DNA of 41,864 nucleotides from Anaerolineae bacterium (GCA_026129165.1 JAHCIP010000010.1:1-41864), one strand, 5' to 3'; counted from the stretch's first letter, positions 17,027 to 26,302 are shown. Numbers and translations are program-made. The notes: generated by a model not told the origin, from the letters alone.

Positions 17027-18229
17027 GTGACATACGAACTGGATGATCTGCTAGACGAACCACAGGACGGCATGGCTGACAAGGCGGCTGAGCGGCCCCT
17101 CAGCCCACAGTTCCAGGCACTCCTCGATCAAGGCCGGCAGCAAGGCTATGTCACCTACGACGACATTTTGGACTTGCTGCCCGAAGCCGAGGAAAGCCTT
17201 GACATACTCGAAGACCTGTATGTACGCCTGCAAGAGCAGGGGATCCAGGTCTTTGACTCCGACATCTCCCTCGAAGACGAAGAAACCGAAGAGCCAGGCA
17301 AAATCATTGATTTTAGCGGGGTGGACGAGGACGATGCCGTCCGATTGTATATGCTCGAAGTCGGGCGCGTCCCGCTGCTGTCGGGCGAGCAGGAAGTCGA
17401 ACTGGCCCAGCAAATGGAGCGCGGACTGGCGGCCCGCAAACTCCTCAGCGACCGCAACCACAGCCTCGACCGCCGCCTCCAACTGGAGGTCGCGATCCGC
17501 GAGGGCGAAGCTGCCCGCCGCCACCTCGTGCAGGCCAACGCGCGGCTGGTGATGAGCATCGCCAAGAAGTACCTGGGGCAGGGTGTCCCCTTCCTCGACC
17601 TCGTCCAGGAAGGCAATCTCGGCCTCATGAAGGCGGCCGAGAAGTTCGACTATCGCCGGGGCTTCAAGTTCTCGACCTATGCCACCTGGTGGGTGCGACA
17701 GTCCATCACGCGCGCCCTGGCCGACCAGGGCCGCACCATTCGCGTCCCCGTTCATATGAACGACCGCATTCGCAAGGTGTACCGCGCCGCCCAGGACCTG
17801 GAGCAGGAACTCGGCCGCCAGCCGACGCCGGAAGAAATCGCCCAGGTGGTTGACCTGCCGGCCCACAAGGTCCAGCGCGCCCTCAAAGTTTCGCGCCGTT
17901 CGCTCTCCCTCGAAAAGCCCGTTGGTGAAGAGGGCGACAGCGAACTGGGCGAATTTATCGAGGACGAGACCAGCCCCAGCCCCGCCGAGAGCGCGGCCCA
18001 GCGCATGCTGCGCGAGCAACTCGAAGAAATGTTCATGTCCCTCTCGCCCCGCGAAGCGCGCATCCTGGAGATGCGCTTCGGCCTGCGCGACGGCCACAGC
18101 TACACGCTCAAGGAGACGGGGCAGAAGTTTGGCCTGACCCGCGAGCGCATCCGCCAAATCGAGCAGGAAGCCCTCGCCAAGCTCCGCCAGCCCCAACGCT
18201 CCGGCAAGCTGCGCGAATACCTCCACTAA
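17027..18229 (+). CDS. rpoD: RNA polymerase sigma factor RpoD/SigA family
   Basis: A 400-residue sigma-70 protein. Region 1.1 (about 25-78), region 1.2 (about 100-135: [20 protein letters not shown]), region 2 (about 165-236: [40 protein letters not shown], the -10-binding [19 protein letters not shown]), region 3 (about 245-320) and region 4 (about 330-393: [15 protein letters not shown], then [18 protein letters not shown]). It is short for a housekeeping factor but has all regions including 1.1, so it may be the primary or a close group 2 factor. The GTG at 17027 with GAGGG upstream is preferred to in-frame codons further upstream, which lie before the transcription start or within the terminator. 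Confidence 0.93.
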   Translation: MTYELDDLLDEPQDGMADKAAERPLSPQFQALLDQGRQQGYVTYDDILDLLPEAEESLDILEDLYVRLQEQGIQVFDSDISLEDEETEEPGKIIDFSGVDEDDAVRLYMLEVGRVPLLSGEQEVELAQQMERGLAARKLLSDRNHSLDRRLQLEVAIREGEAARRHLVQANARLVMSIAKKYLGQGVPFLDLVQEGNLGLMKAAEKFDYRRGFKFSTYATWWVRQSITRALADQGRTIRVPVHMNDRIRKVYRAAQDLEQELGRQPTPEEIAQVVDLPAHKVQRALKVSRRSLSLEKPVGEEGDSELGEFIEDETSPSPAESAAQRMLREQLEEMFMSLSPREARILEMRFGLRDGHSYTLKETGQKFGLTRERIRQIEQEALAKLRQPQRSGKLREYLH

Positions 18230-18245
18230 AGCCCTGAGCTTCACC

Positions 18246-18282
18246 CTCCCGAAGGTTCTGAAACCTTCGGGAGTTTTTTTTT
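18246..18282 (+). terminator. Strong Rho-independent terminator after rpoD
   Basis: CTCCCGAAGGTT and AACCTTCGGGAG form a perfect 12-bp stem, loop CTGA, then nine T. It ends the rpoD transcript 17 bp after the stop. From here to 18524 (GTGAA-ACTTTG-TTCAC palindrome near 18390) no gene was seen. Confidence 0.95.
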
Positions 18283-18524
18283 GCGCGGCCCCCTCGGCCG
18301 AAATTTCCCCTTCGCGCAACGACTCCCCCTCTCAGTCCGTTATGTGTAATAGCAGTCGTGTCTCTTGAGAAACACTTGTGACAAGGGGTAGTGAAACTTT
18401 GTTCACGCCCGTGACATTTTACATATCGCAGTATCTTTGGTGACGCTCCCAACGTCATCAAATTCAGAATGACGGTCAAAGTGGCGCGAACTGAGAGGCG
18501 CGCTGCTGCGAAAGGATCGCGAGT

Positions 18525-20102
18525 ATGTGGAGGTTCCCCCCCCGAGTAGCCCTGGTCCTGCTACTCGGCCTAACCGTAGCCCTGATGAGCCTGGGGACCT
18601 ATTCCAGCCAGGCTGTAACGGCCGAGCCGCTAGAGCCGACCAGCACGCCCTCCCCGGCCACTGTTCGTATCGTGAACGTGAATGTCCGTGTCATCGCCGT
18701 CATGGGTTGTCCAGGCGATTGGATGGTCGCTAATATCCAGTCCCCCAGTTCTGCCCCCTTCACCCTGCGGATTAGCGATACCACCCGCTTCCTCGGCGCC
18801 CAGTGCGCGGACATTCGGGTCAATGACACCCTCCAGGTGCGCGGCTCTGTCCCGCTCGATGAACCTACCATCACCCTCGTCACTGCGCTGCTCGTGCAAC
18901 GGACCTCCGCGCCCACCCCAGCCGCCGTCCAGACGATCACCTTCCGGGGCGCCATCATCGGTAACCCACGCGCCACGGCTACAGGCTGGGAGATCCAGTT
19001 TAACACCGAAGTCAGCGGCGTCGTTACCGTCACGGTCCCGCTCAATCTTCTCGGCGGTGTGACGCCCCGCCCCGGCGACAAGGCCGACGTGACGGCGCAG
19101 CGCGTGGGGGAGGTCTGGTTAGCGACGGGGATTAAGTTCCTGAATGCCAGCGCCGACATTGGGTTCTCGGGCCTGATCGAAAGCTTCCCCAGCACGCCTC
19201 CCAATTATGCTGGCACATGGAAAATCGCCGGGCGGCAACTCCTTGCCACCGCAAACACCATCGTCACGGGCATCCCCAGACAATACCGGCGCGCCACGGT
19301 GGTGGCCGAGATGCAAGGCGCTGTGTTGCGGGCGAAAAGCATCATCATTGATCCCACGGATGCCGCGGCGACTGCTTTTGAGTTGACCGGCCGGGCCTCC
19401 ATCAACGACCAGAACCCCATTACCGGCCTCTCACGCCTGGGCTGTCTGACCTTCACCGTCGATCCAGGGGCCTTGCTACCCCCCGGTATTGGCCGCTGGA
19501 ACGACTTGAGTGGCAGGTATGTGCGCGTCACTGGCAGCCGTTCGCTGGGTGTGACCGCTAACCTCAAGGCCGATAATGCCTTCCTGCTTTCTACGCCCTA
19601 TAACGATATAAAGGAAGTTGAAATCCTGGGCTATGTGGACAGCCGTCTGGAAAGCCCCACCGTCCAGACAGTCCAGTTGCAGATCGGCCGTGTCGTCATT
19701 CAGGTGGGCAAATCACTGCCCAATCAGGACCAGGCCCTGCAAGGGACGGTGGTTCGCGTTCACGGCCTCTGCAACAGTCTGAGCGTGGACGATAACATGC
19801 AAGCCACCTCCATCGAGGTTGTCAGCAAACCTTACGTGGCCTTTACTGGGTCCATCGAGGTCATCGAGATGGAGGGCAACACGATTACAGGCTTTCAGAT
19901 TCGACCGACCAACAGTAATGACTGGCAGCATATCATGCGTGACCCAGCGCTCCCTCTCATCGGCGGCAATGATCCAGTGGTGGGTGGCTGTCTGAGTGGT
20001 CACGGTTACTACTGGCGCGATGGCTCGATCCAAGCGCAGCGCATTGAAGTGATTGGCTGCGCCCCGACCCAATTGAGGACGGCTGAGGAGGAGGACGGTT
20101 AA
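18525..20102 (+). CDS. Secreted protein with DUF5666-like repeats
   Basis: A 525-residue exported protein. The N-terminal signal sequence (about 8-32) is followed by a short Pro/Thr segment and then repeated beta-rich units. The last unit (YVAFTGSIEVIEMEGNTITG) and earlier ones (VQTITFRGAIIGNP, IGFSGLIESFPS, VEILGYVDSRLES) follow the pattern of the OB-like DUF5666 family found in surface and secreted proteins. AAGGA lies 8 nt before the ATG. The next gene begins after a separate -10 box, so the two need not be one operon. Function is unknown; the fold suggests ligand or matrix binding outside the cell. Confidence 0.75.
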   Translation: MWRFPPRVALVLLLGLTVALMSLGTYSSQAVTAEPLEPTSTPSPATVRIVNVNVRVIAVMGCPGDWMVANIQSPSSAPFTLRISDTTRFLGAQCADIRVNDTLQVRGSVPLDEPTITLVTALLVQRTSAPTPAAVQTITFRGAIIGNPRATATGWEIQFNTEVSGVVTVTVPLNLLGGVTPRPGDKADVTAQRVGEVWLATGIKFLNASADIGFSGLIESFPSTPPNYAGTWKIAGRQLLATANTIVTGIPRQYRRATVVAEMQGAVLRAKSIIIDPTDAAATAFELTGRASINDQNPITGLSRLGCLTFTVDPGALLPPGIGRWNDLSGRYVRVTGSRSLGVTANLKADNAFLLSTPYNDIKEVEILGYVDSRLESPTVQTVQLQIGRVVIQVGKSLPNQDQALQGTVVRVHGLCNSLSVDDNMQATSIEVVSKPYVAFTGSIEVIEMEGNTITGFQIRPTNSNDWQHIMRDPALPLIGGNDPVVGGCLSGHGYYWRDGSIQAQRIEVIGCAPTQLRTAEEEDG

Positions 20103-20126
20103 CTTTCACCCTAACCGCACTTGAGG

Positions 20127-20132
20127 TATAAT
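20127..20132 (+). promoter_or_regulatory. -10 box TATAAT upstream of the sialidase-like gene
   Basis: A perfect TATAAT; only weak -35 matches lie 16-18 nt before it. Predicted leader about 65 nt. Confidence 0.45.
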
Positions 20133-20203
20133 TAAGCGGTCATAGTCTTGGTCACGCTGGCATCGTTTGTGATATCGCATACCGTCCATAAGAGGTAATC
20201 TCC

Positions 20204-21958
20204 GTGCGCTTTCCTCCACCCCTGGCGTTCCTTCCCCGCCACCGGGTGCGTCTGCTTCTGGTCCTCGGTAGCCTGGCTGCTGGCGTGCTGCTAACATTCC
20301 AGGTTGTGCAGGGCCAACTCCCCGCTGATACCTGTCCGGCGCTGCCTGGCTGGAATACCCCCCTCCTGATTTCCCGTCGTGATGCCTCCAACGCCGCTCA
20401 CCCGCGTATCGCCGCCGGGGTAATAGACCCCAGCCAGGGTGTCTCGGGCGTCTATGTCGTCTGGGACCAGACGCGGGCGGGTGGCAACGCCAACGACCGC
20501 GACGTGTGGTATCGTACCTTCGCCGCCGGCGTCAACCGCCTAACGATCTCGACCCAGTTGGGCGAAGGCATCCACCCGGATGTCAGCCTGGGCGCGGATA
20601 GTATTGCCCACATGGTGTGGCTGTTGCCCAGCACGCCGGGCAGCGACACCGGGGCCATCGTTCACACCGCCAGCGACCGACTCGGCGCGGGCGCCAGCTA
20701 CGAGCATGTCATCCAAAACACGACGCTGGTTCCCGATGGGGATGGCGGGCCGGCCGTCATTACCACGACCCACGGCTTGTATGTGGTCTGGCCGCAACGC
20801 GACGCAGTAGGCGCGCGGCTCTACAGCGCCTACCAGGCGCAACCAGGCGAGCAATTTGTAGGCAATCTGCCCCTCTTTCTGAACGATTTCAGCGCCAGCC
20901 TCGGCTATAACCCACGCCTGGCGCTTGGCCCCAACGGCGAACCGAGCTTAACCTGGATTCAGCCCACCGAGTGGAACGGCCAGACGACCCCTCAACTGGT
21001 CCACACGTTCAAACCCCAGGGCCAGGCCTGGTCAGCCCCTGTGACGGACATCTCGCTGGACTGGCTGGCTGACATTCAACGCCAGGTGACGACCGCCAGT
21101 CTGACCGCCGACCCGACGGGCGGGCTATTCGCCATGTGGGAGTCCACGCTGGGTAACGACCATGGTCTCTACTACGCGGCCTACAGCTACCTGCCAGGGC
21201 TGGGTTGGAGTTGGAGCACGCCGACCCGGCTGCTCGGCCCAGGCAGCGCCCCGACGCGGCCCAGCGTCTTCTTCGCCCGCCAGAAGCTCTATGCCCTGTG
21301 GCAAGACGAGTCAGGCTCGAAGGCGTTGAATATCCAGGACGCGCCCGCGCCGCCGCCCGGCGGAGACCCGACCTGGAGCCTGCCCACCAGTGTCGTGCCG
21401 CAGAGTGTGCGCGACCGGTCGGCGCTCGCCATTGATGCGAACGGCACCATCTACATCGTCTACGTCCAGAACGACAATGGCACGGACCGCGTCTGCCTGG
21501 CCTGGCAGGCGGGCGATATTCCCCCCACCTATACCCCGCCGCCCCCCACCGCGACGCCAACGCCGACCGTCACCAGGACGGCGACACCCACCCGCACCGC
21601 CACCCCCACCCGTACCCCTACGGCCACCCGCACCATCACGCCTACCCGCACCGTCACGCCCACCCGCACGACGACGGAGACCGTCACCGCGACCGTCCCG
21701 CCGACGGACACTCTGACCCCGACAGCGACGGCGACGCCGGGTCCGACGTTGACACCGACGCTGACGCCTGAACCCACGGACACCTCGACGCCAGGCCCGA
21801 CCGCGTCGGTGACGCCCACCCCCAGCCCGGCCCCACCGACGGCCAGCCCAACGGCTACCTTCCCTCCAACCCTGACGGCCACGCCGACCATGACCCGCAC
21901 GCCGCCCCCGTTCCTGCCCTGGAACCTCTATCTACCTTATATCACGCGCCTCGGCTAG
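20204..21958 (+). CDS. Secreted beta-propeller-like protein with Thr/Pro linker and hydrophobic C-terminal tail
   Basis: A 584-residue protein from a GTG with GAGG upstream. The signal peptide spans about 13-38. Residues 45-440 contain repeated WNxDG/Asp-box-like units (VYVVWDQTRAGGNAND, HPDVSLGADSIAHMVWLLP, PSLTWIQPTEWNG, LFAMWESTLGNDHGLYYA), as in exo-sialidase/BNR beta propellers. Next is a long Thr-Pro repeat linker (about 445-570). It ends NLYLPYITRLG, a short hydrophobic-basic tail that recurs at the end of many Chloroflexota secreted proteins (recalled). It is probably surface-exposed and binds or hydrolyses polymers; catalytic residues of sialidases could not be assigned. Confidence 0.75.
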   Translation: MRFPPPLAFLPRHRVRLLLVLGSLAAGVLLTFQVVQGQLPADTCPALPGWNTPLLISRRDASNAAHPRIAAGVIDPSQGVSGVYVVWDQTRAGGNANDRDVWYRTFAAGVNRLTISTQLGEGIHPDVSLGADSIAHMVWLLPSTPGSDTGAIVHTASDRLGAGASYEHVIQNTTLVPDGDGGPAVITTTHGLYVVWPQRDAVGARLYSAYQAQPGEQFVGNLPLFLNDFSASLGYNPRLALGPNGEPSLTWIQPTEWNGQTTPQLVHTFKPQGQAWSAPVTDISLDWLADIQRQVTTASLTADPTGGLFAMWESTLGNDHGLYYAAYSYLPGLGWSWSTPTRLLGPGSAPTRPSVFFARQKLYALWQDESGSKALNIQDAPAPPPGGDPTWSLPTSVVPQSVRDRSALAIDANGTIYIVYVQNDNGTDRVCLAWQAGDIPPTYTPPPPTATPTPTVTRTATPTRTATPTRTPTATRTITPTRTVTPTRTTTETVTATVPPTDTLTPTATATPGPTLTPTLTPEPTDTSTPGPTASVTPTPSPAPPTASPTATFPPTLTATPTMTRTPPPFLPWNLYLPYITRLG

Positions 21959-21967
21959 GCAAAAAGA

Positions 21968-21998
21968 GACCTGACAGACTGCCCACATCTGTCAGGTC
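21968..21998. terminator. Hairpin between convergent genes
   Basis: GACCTGACAGA and TCTGTCAGGTC form a perfect 11-bp stem, 9-nt loop, between the propeller-like gene and gamma-glutamyltransferase. No long U-tract. Confidence 0.55.
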
Positions 21999-22022
21999 CC
22001 AAATAGGCGCCACTCGTTATGG

Positions 22023-23618
22023 CTAGTAGCCGACGGCGCACCCATCCTTGCGGGGGTCGGAACCGGCGTGCAGCATCCCCGTCGCCGGGTCTATCATAAT
22101 CACCTGGCCCCCGCCATACAGAAACGCCTGATGAGGCTCGGTCAGCCGCACTGTGTGCCCAAACCGCGTCAGGTCGTCCGCGACGTGCGCCAGCCCCGGC
22201 TCCAGCGTCACCTCACCCGTCAGGGGGTCCACACTCCAGCGCGGCGCGTCGAGCGCGGTCTGCGGGTCCATCCCAAAATCCACTATATTGGTCAGCACCT
22301 GAACATGGCCCTGCGGCTGCATGTAGCCGCCCATCACGCCATATGACAACCAGGGCTGGCCGTCGCGGAAGGCCATGGCAGGGATAATGGTGTGATAGGG
22401 GCGCTTGCCCGGCGCGACCATGTTGGGGTGGCTCGGCTCCGCGCTAAACAAGGCCCCCCGGTTCTGGAGCGCGATCCCCCAATCACGCACCACCAGCCCT
22501 GACCCAATCCCCATATAATTGCTATTGATAAACGACACAGCCATTCGATCAGCGTCCACCACCGTCAGATACACCGTATCACTGGCCGGGCTAAACGTCG
22601 CGGCTGGATAGGTAGACGAACGCTGCGCCTGCACCTCGCCTCGCCGGCGCGCGCCGTAGGCGGGGCTAAGCAACTGCTCCAGCGGGGCGGGCGCGAAATG
22701 AGGGTCAGCCACATAGGCCAGCGCATCGGCCCACCCAATCCGCATCGCCTCAATCAGATGGTGCGTGGTGGCGACACTGCCGAAGTCGCCACTCCCTAGG
22801 TCCCACCCCTCGGCCACTGACAGCGCAATCAGCGCGGCCAGCCCCTGCCCATTCGGCGGCGTCTCATACAGCCGCACGCCGCGATAGGTCACGCTAATCG
22901 GCTCCTCCCAGGTCGACGTATGCGCGGCCAGGTCGGCCTCCGTCATCACGCCCCCGGCCGCCTGCAGCGTCTCCGCGATGGCGCGGGCCATTGGCCCTCG
23001 GTAGAAGGCATCTCGCCCTCCCTCGGCAATGGCGCGCAGAGCGCGGCCCAGCGCGGGCTGACGCCAAACCTCCCCCGCCTGCGGCGCCTGACCGTCCACC
23101 AGATATCCTCCACCATCCGGCCCGCTGTGCTCGACCAGCTTGAGCGCATTGGCCGCCCAGCCATGAGCAATCAGGGGGCTGACGGGAAAGCCGCGCTCCG
23201 CGTATTCGATGGCCGGCGCCAGGACCGCTGCCAGGGGGAGCCGCCCAAACCGTTCGACCGCCTCGCACCAGCCATCGACTGCGCCTGGCACAGTGACGGG
23301 GAGGGGACCAAAGGTCGGCACCCGGTTCAGACCCTGCGCCTCGAGCCAATCGAGGGTCAGGGCGGCCGGGGCACGGCCGCTCCCGTTGAGCGCGTGGAGT
23401 TGGCGGCCGTCCCAGATCAGGGCAAACATGTCGCCGCCAATGCCCGTTGAGACCGGCTCGACCACGTTCAAGACGGCCGCCGTGGCCACCGCCGCGTCCA
23501 CCGCATTGCCGCCGGCGAGCAGAACTCGTAAGCCGGCCTGGGCCGCCAGCGGCTGGCTCGTCGCCACAGCGCCCTGGGGGGCCATGACCACCGAACGGCG
23601 CGAGTGAAACTCATACAT
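22023..23618 (-). CDS. ggt: Gamma-glutamyltransferase
   Basis: A 531-residue Ntn-hydrolase of the GGT family. The large-subunit signature includes ATSQPLAAQAGLRVLLAGGN and STGIGGDMFALIWDG. The small subunit would begin at T348 (TVYLTVVDADRMAVSF), the expected autocleavage nucleophile, followed by NSNYMGIGSGL and the PYHTIIPAMA region. It cleaves glutathione or gamma-glutamyl amides. The ATG at 23618 has AGGAG 7 nt upstream; the longer in-frame start adds only non-conserved residues. No signal peptide is visible in the chosen form, so a cytoplasmic or non-classical location is likely, unlike most bacterial periplasmic GGTs. Alternative: a GGT-related acylase with another substrate. Confidence 0.88.
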   Translation of the reverse strand: MYEFHSRRSVVMAPQGAVATSQPLAAQAGLRVLLAGGNAVDAAVATAAVLNVVEPVSTGIGGDMFALIWDGRQLHALNGSGRAPAALTLDWLEAQGLNRVPTFGPLPVTVPGAVDGWCEAVERFGRLPLAAVLAPAIEYAERGFPVSPLIAHGWAANALKLVEHSGPDGGGYLVDGQAPQAGEVWRQPALGRALRAIAEGGRDAFYRGPMARAIAETLQAAGGVMTEADLAAHTSTWEEPISVTYRGVRLYETPPNGQGLAALIALSVAEGWDLGSGDFGSVATTHHLIEAMRIGWADALAYVADPHFAPAPLEQLLSPAYGARRRGEVQAQRSSTYPAATFSPASDTVYLTVVDADRMAVSFINSNYMGIGSGLVVRDWGIALQNRGALFSAEPSHPNMVAPGKRPYHTIIPAMAFRDGQPWLSYGVMGGYMQPQGHVQVLTNIVDFGMDPQTALDAPRWSVDPLTGEVTLEPGLAHVADDLTRFGHTVRLTEPHQAFLYGGGQVIMIDPATGMLHAGSDPRKDGCAVGY

Positions 23619-23928
23619 GACTGTCTCCTTCAGCAGATTCATTTTCACAGCATGAAGATTTTCCGAAAAACACGGAACCGCTGGACTCAGCAGCGCGTCT
23701 TAAAACCAGTCGAGGTGTTATAGACTATTGTACATTGTACATCGTATATCGAGACGCTCCCCCACCGGTTGAGATGGCACCGCAATTGCTTCTACAAGCG
23801 GTAGACTATTGTTAGACTCTGGTCAGATTCTCGTCAGTTTTGAGCGTAACTCTAACGTGTTTCGTGCGTCCATTAGAGTAAGTGAGAGTAAGCGAATGTT
23901 AATGCAACAGGACAGCGCGGGAGGGCGA
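23619..23928. other. Spacer between divergent genes with heptamers and inverted repeats
   Basis: It contains the ATTGTAC heptamer array at 23728-23752, an ACTCTAA/TTAGAGT inverted repeat (23849-23855 and 23873-23879), and on the minus strand TACAAT, TACAAT and TATAAC hexamers close together (about 23718-23741) that could serve the ggt promoter. No gene was recognised. Confidence 0.6.
23728..23752. repeat. Heptamer repeat (ATTGTAC)n
   Basis: ATTGTAC, ATTGTAC, ATCGTAT, ATCG: three 7-bp units with drift, in the spacer between divergent genes. The minus strand reads TACAAT twice. Confidence 0.6.
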
Positions 23929-24576
23929 ATGAGCGCGCGGGTCGAAATGTTGAAGGATGTTGCACCAGAGACGAGTGCGGTATGGTATGGTCGGTTGGCG
24001 CGTTACGCAGGCTGGCTGGCGATTGGTCTCGGCTTTCTCACTCTGCTCCCCACTGTCGGGGCTGACCCCGCCTGGGGCGCTTTCCTGATCGTCGTGGGGT
24101 TGATCGCCCAACGGGTCACGGCGCCCACCGCCCTGGCGCTCTACGCGGTGATGTTAGGGTGGGCGGGGCTGATTAATGGGCTGTTCGGGCGGCAATCCAT
24201 GGCGGGCGCGCTGTTCCTGGCCACGCTCATCACCGCCCTGGCCGGCGCCGCCGCCTATCGCTCTGGGCCGCGTCTGTGGCCGGCCGCCCCTGGTCTGGCG
24301 TGGGGGAGTTTAATTCTGGCCTGTACAGCCGCTTTGACTCTGATCGCGGCCTTTGGTGGCAGCTTGCTGGCGTTCTTCACCGGCTGGTATTTTGATGCGC
24401 GCGTGGCCGACTACCTGGCCGCCGCTGGCGTGCATCAGTCTGTCCTGGCCGTTGGCCTGGCCATTGGCGCCGCGATGCAACCGAGTTCGCCGCGTTGGGC
24501 CGCCGTGCTTGGCGCCATCGGCGCCGTGACAGGCATCCTGGCCTACCTGAGCCTCTTGCTCCTGGCGCAAGGGTAG
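23929..24576 (+). CDS. Integral membrane protein of unknown function
   Basis: A 215-residue protein with about seven hydrophobic helices between residues 25 and 213 and short loops. It has no recognised transport or enzyme motif. The ATG at 23929 is preferred to upstream starts because GGGAGGG lies 5 nt before it; the longer version would add a hydrophilic leader. A strong terminator follows 64 bp later, so the gene is a single unit. Glycine and alanine are abundant in the helices, as in many uncharacterised Chloroflexota membrane proteins. Confidence 0.75.
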   Translation: MSARVEMLKDVAPETSAVWYGRLARYAGWLAIGLGFLTLLPTVGADPAWGAFLIVVGLIAQRVTAPTALALYAVMLGWAGLINGLFGRQSMAGALFLATLITALAGAAAYRSGPRLWPAAPGLAWGSLILACTAALTLIAAFGGSLLAFFTGWYFDARVADYLAAAGVHQSVLAVGLAIGAAMQPSSPRWAAVLGAIGAVTGILAYLSLLLLAQG

Positions 24577-24639
24577 CGCGAGCACGACTGCCTACCACGT
24601 CTGGCAGGATCATTCATCAGTTATATCCGGTTAACCTGA

Positions 24640-24671
24640 CCCTCCGCAACTCACTGTTGCGGAGGGTTTTT
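24640..24671 (+). terminator. Rho-independent terminator after the membrane-protein gene
   Basis: CCCTCCGCAAC and GTTGCGGAGGG form a perfect 11-bp stem, 5-nt loop, then TTTTT. Confidence 0.95.
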
Positions 24672-24906
24672 GACAATTTTGGTTTAGTCAGTTTTTCGTC
24701 AGTGATTGGTGAAAGAAAGACTAGACTCTAGTGAAATCTCCTTAACCCAAGTCCCATATAATGGGGCAGGTACAAAAGCTGCATGGGACGGCTCAAGCTG
24801 AGGTGTGTCTTGTCGTCCTGTACTCACAACCGACCGGCCAGCCCTTGTCCACCTACCCTAGTACGACTCTGCCCCCGCCGGGGCTGGCGCTTATGAGGAC
24901 GGATCC
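24672..24906 (+). promoter_or_regulatory. Promoter and long leader of the small unknown gene
   Basis: TATAAT at 24757-24762 without a good -35, giving a leader of about 138 nt. In it GGGGCAG (24763-24769) can pair with CTGCCCC near 24868-24875. No known riboswitch was recognised. Confidence 0.35.
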
Positions 24907-25338
24907 ATGCCCCGCATCAACTGGGAAACCTACTGTACAGCGTATCAACAACTCATGCAACGGGGGGTTGACCATGACGCTGCCAGTGATAAGGCGTTAT
25001 ACCTCGCGTCGCGCCCCCAACCCTCGGCCCCTGCCAACTGGGGTCTACTGGCCTATCAGATTCGCGTCTCGCTCTGGCGGCGTTCCGAGAATCGGCTGTG
25101 TGTCTCGCTCAACTCAGACCGCTACACCGACACCGAGGCCGCGCCTCTGGCGCTGGAAGAGGTGCTGGCGGCGCCCGAGACGACCGACCCGGAGCGTGTC
25201 GCGCTGGCGCGTGAAGAACTGGCCCACATCCCCGGCGATATCCTGAACCTGTTCCTCAATCGCCGCCGCCCCCTTACCAGCACCGAAGCCACCCATATCC
25301 ATCGCTTCCGCCGCCGCCTAGTGGCCGCGCCTACTTAA
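24907..25338 (+). CDS. Small soluble protein of unknown function
   Basis: A 143-residue protein, MPRINWETYCTAYQQLMQRG onward, mostly helical and charged. The segment LEEVLAAPETTDPERVALAREELAHIP resembles the linker/region-4 lead of sigma-like proteins, but no HTH is convincing. The ATG follows GAGGA by 7 nt. A hairpin ends the region between this gene and the convergent hydrolase gene. It is kept as a real gene because of its ribosome site, length and normal codon bias. It is not recognised. Confidence 0.7.
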   Translation: MPRINWETYCTAYQQLMQRGVDHDAASDKALYLASRPQPSAPANWGLLAYQIRVSLWRRSENRLCVSLNSDRYTDTEAAPLALEEVLAAPETTDPERVALAREELAHIPGDILNLFLNRRRPLTSTEATHIHRFRRRLVAAPT

Positions 25339-25360
25339 CCCCCGCAGTCATTCAGACCCG

Positions 25361-25403
25361 CGCTCAGGCTCTAAAAGTCGTAGCGACCTTTAGAGTCTGA
25401 GCG
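25361..25403. terminator. Hairpin between convergent genes
   Basis: CGCTCAGGCTCTAAA and TTTAGAGTCTGAGCG form a 15-bp stem with one G-T pair. It lies between converging genes and probably acts both ways. Confidence 0.7.
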
Positions 25404-25406
25404 GGC

Positions 25407-26177
25407 CTAGACCAGCGCTCGCACCACCTGCACGCCATTCATGGCCATGTGATACAGGAAGACCAGGTGGAAAAAGTCGCCTGGATGGGGCATCACGCCC
25501 ATGCGCATCGCCGCGTCGAGGGGTATGTCAAACGTATCTACCAGGTCAGCCGGCACAATCACTCGACGGTCAGGGATGTCCAGGGCATTGGCTTGCATGC
25601 GCAGGTACATGGCCGCCTGGTAAACGCACAGATCGGTGCAATCGCCAATGACGATAAAATCGCGTACCTGGGGGTGTTCAGCGAGCCAGGCGGGTAGCTG
25701 CGTCGCCAGGCCCTGATTGAGAGAGTTTTTCTCAATCAGTACATAGTGGTCACGAAAGGGCAACTCGGCCAGTTCGGGGATGGTCTGCGCCTCCGCCGTC
25801 CCCCGCACGCAATGCGGCCCCCACGCCTCAAACTCTGGCGCGGTGGGGCTGTGGGCATCCTGGGCCAGAATCAAGTGGCGCACCCCGTGCCGATAGGCGC
25901 GCTGAAACAGGTCCGCCGCCTTGGGGGCCAGCGCGGCGACACGCGGACTGGCCAGGCGACCTTCGTAGGTAAAGCCGACAATCAAATCCGTCGAGAGAAC
26001 GGCCGCCCGGGGAGGGTCGGGGACAGCCTGCCCAAGCGGCAGCGGATCCAGGTGGCGAAACCAGCCCAACATGTGTTGGGTAAAGCGGGGGTCAATGCGC
26101 AGTTCCGGGGCGGCCGCCACCACGACCTGTTCATCTCGCGGTTCGTACAGCAGGGTATCCGTCATCGTATCCGTCAT
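25407..26177 (-). CDS. Nicotinamidase/isochorismatase-like cysteine hydrolase
   Basis: A 256-residue protein. It carries the family triad D64 (STDLIVGF), K150 (LIEKNS) and C184 (GDCTDLCVYQ), together with the metal-site pattern D107-A-H109 and a later GPHCVRGT as in nicotinamidases. It would hydrolyse nicotinamide to nicotinate in NAD salvage, but related enzymes act on isochorismate, carbamoylsarcosine or other amides. The ATG at 26177 is preferred because AGGAGG lies about 4 nt upstream; an in-frame ATG 66 nt further up lacks a site. A consensus promoter for the divergent gene lies within 125 bp. Confidence 0.85.
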   Translation of the reverse strand: MTDTMTDTLLYEPRDEQVVVAAAPELRIDPRFTQHMLGWFRHLDPLPLGQAVPDPPRAAVLSTDLIVGFTYEGRLASPRVAALAPKAADLFQRAYRHGVRHLILAQDAHSPTAPEFEAWGPHCVRGTAEAQTIPELAELPFRDHYVLIEKNSLNQGLATQLPAWLAEHPQVRDFIVIGDCTDLCVYQAAMYLRMQANALDIPDRRVIVPADLVDTFDIPLDAAMRMGVMPHPGDFFHLVFLYHMAMNGVQVVRALV

Positions 26178-26273
26178 AGCCTCCTCCTGGGCCGGCGCCG
26201 GCCCGCTATAGGAAGTATAATCCTCTTGCCGCACTCCTGGCAACCGTTATTCTGCCGCCGGCCGCGCCATTAC

Positions 26274-26302
26274 TTGACAAGCGGCGCGTTCCCCCGTATA
26301 AT
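26274..26302 (+). promoter_or_regulatory. Perfect sigma-70 promoter TTGACA-N17-TATAAT
   Basis: TTGACA at 26274-26279, 17-nt spacer, TATAAT at 26297-26302. Start near 26309, leader about 100 nt to the LPTTG protein gene. Confidence 0.9.

Noticed and set aside
17051..18319. Minus-strand 422-residue reading
   Set aside because: Antisense of rpoD and its terminator; the sigma regions on the plus strand are decisive.
21540..21900. Short tandem repeats looking like a CRISPR array
   Set aside because: They are Thr-Pro codon repeats in a coding linker, with no constant repeat/spacer pattern.
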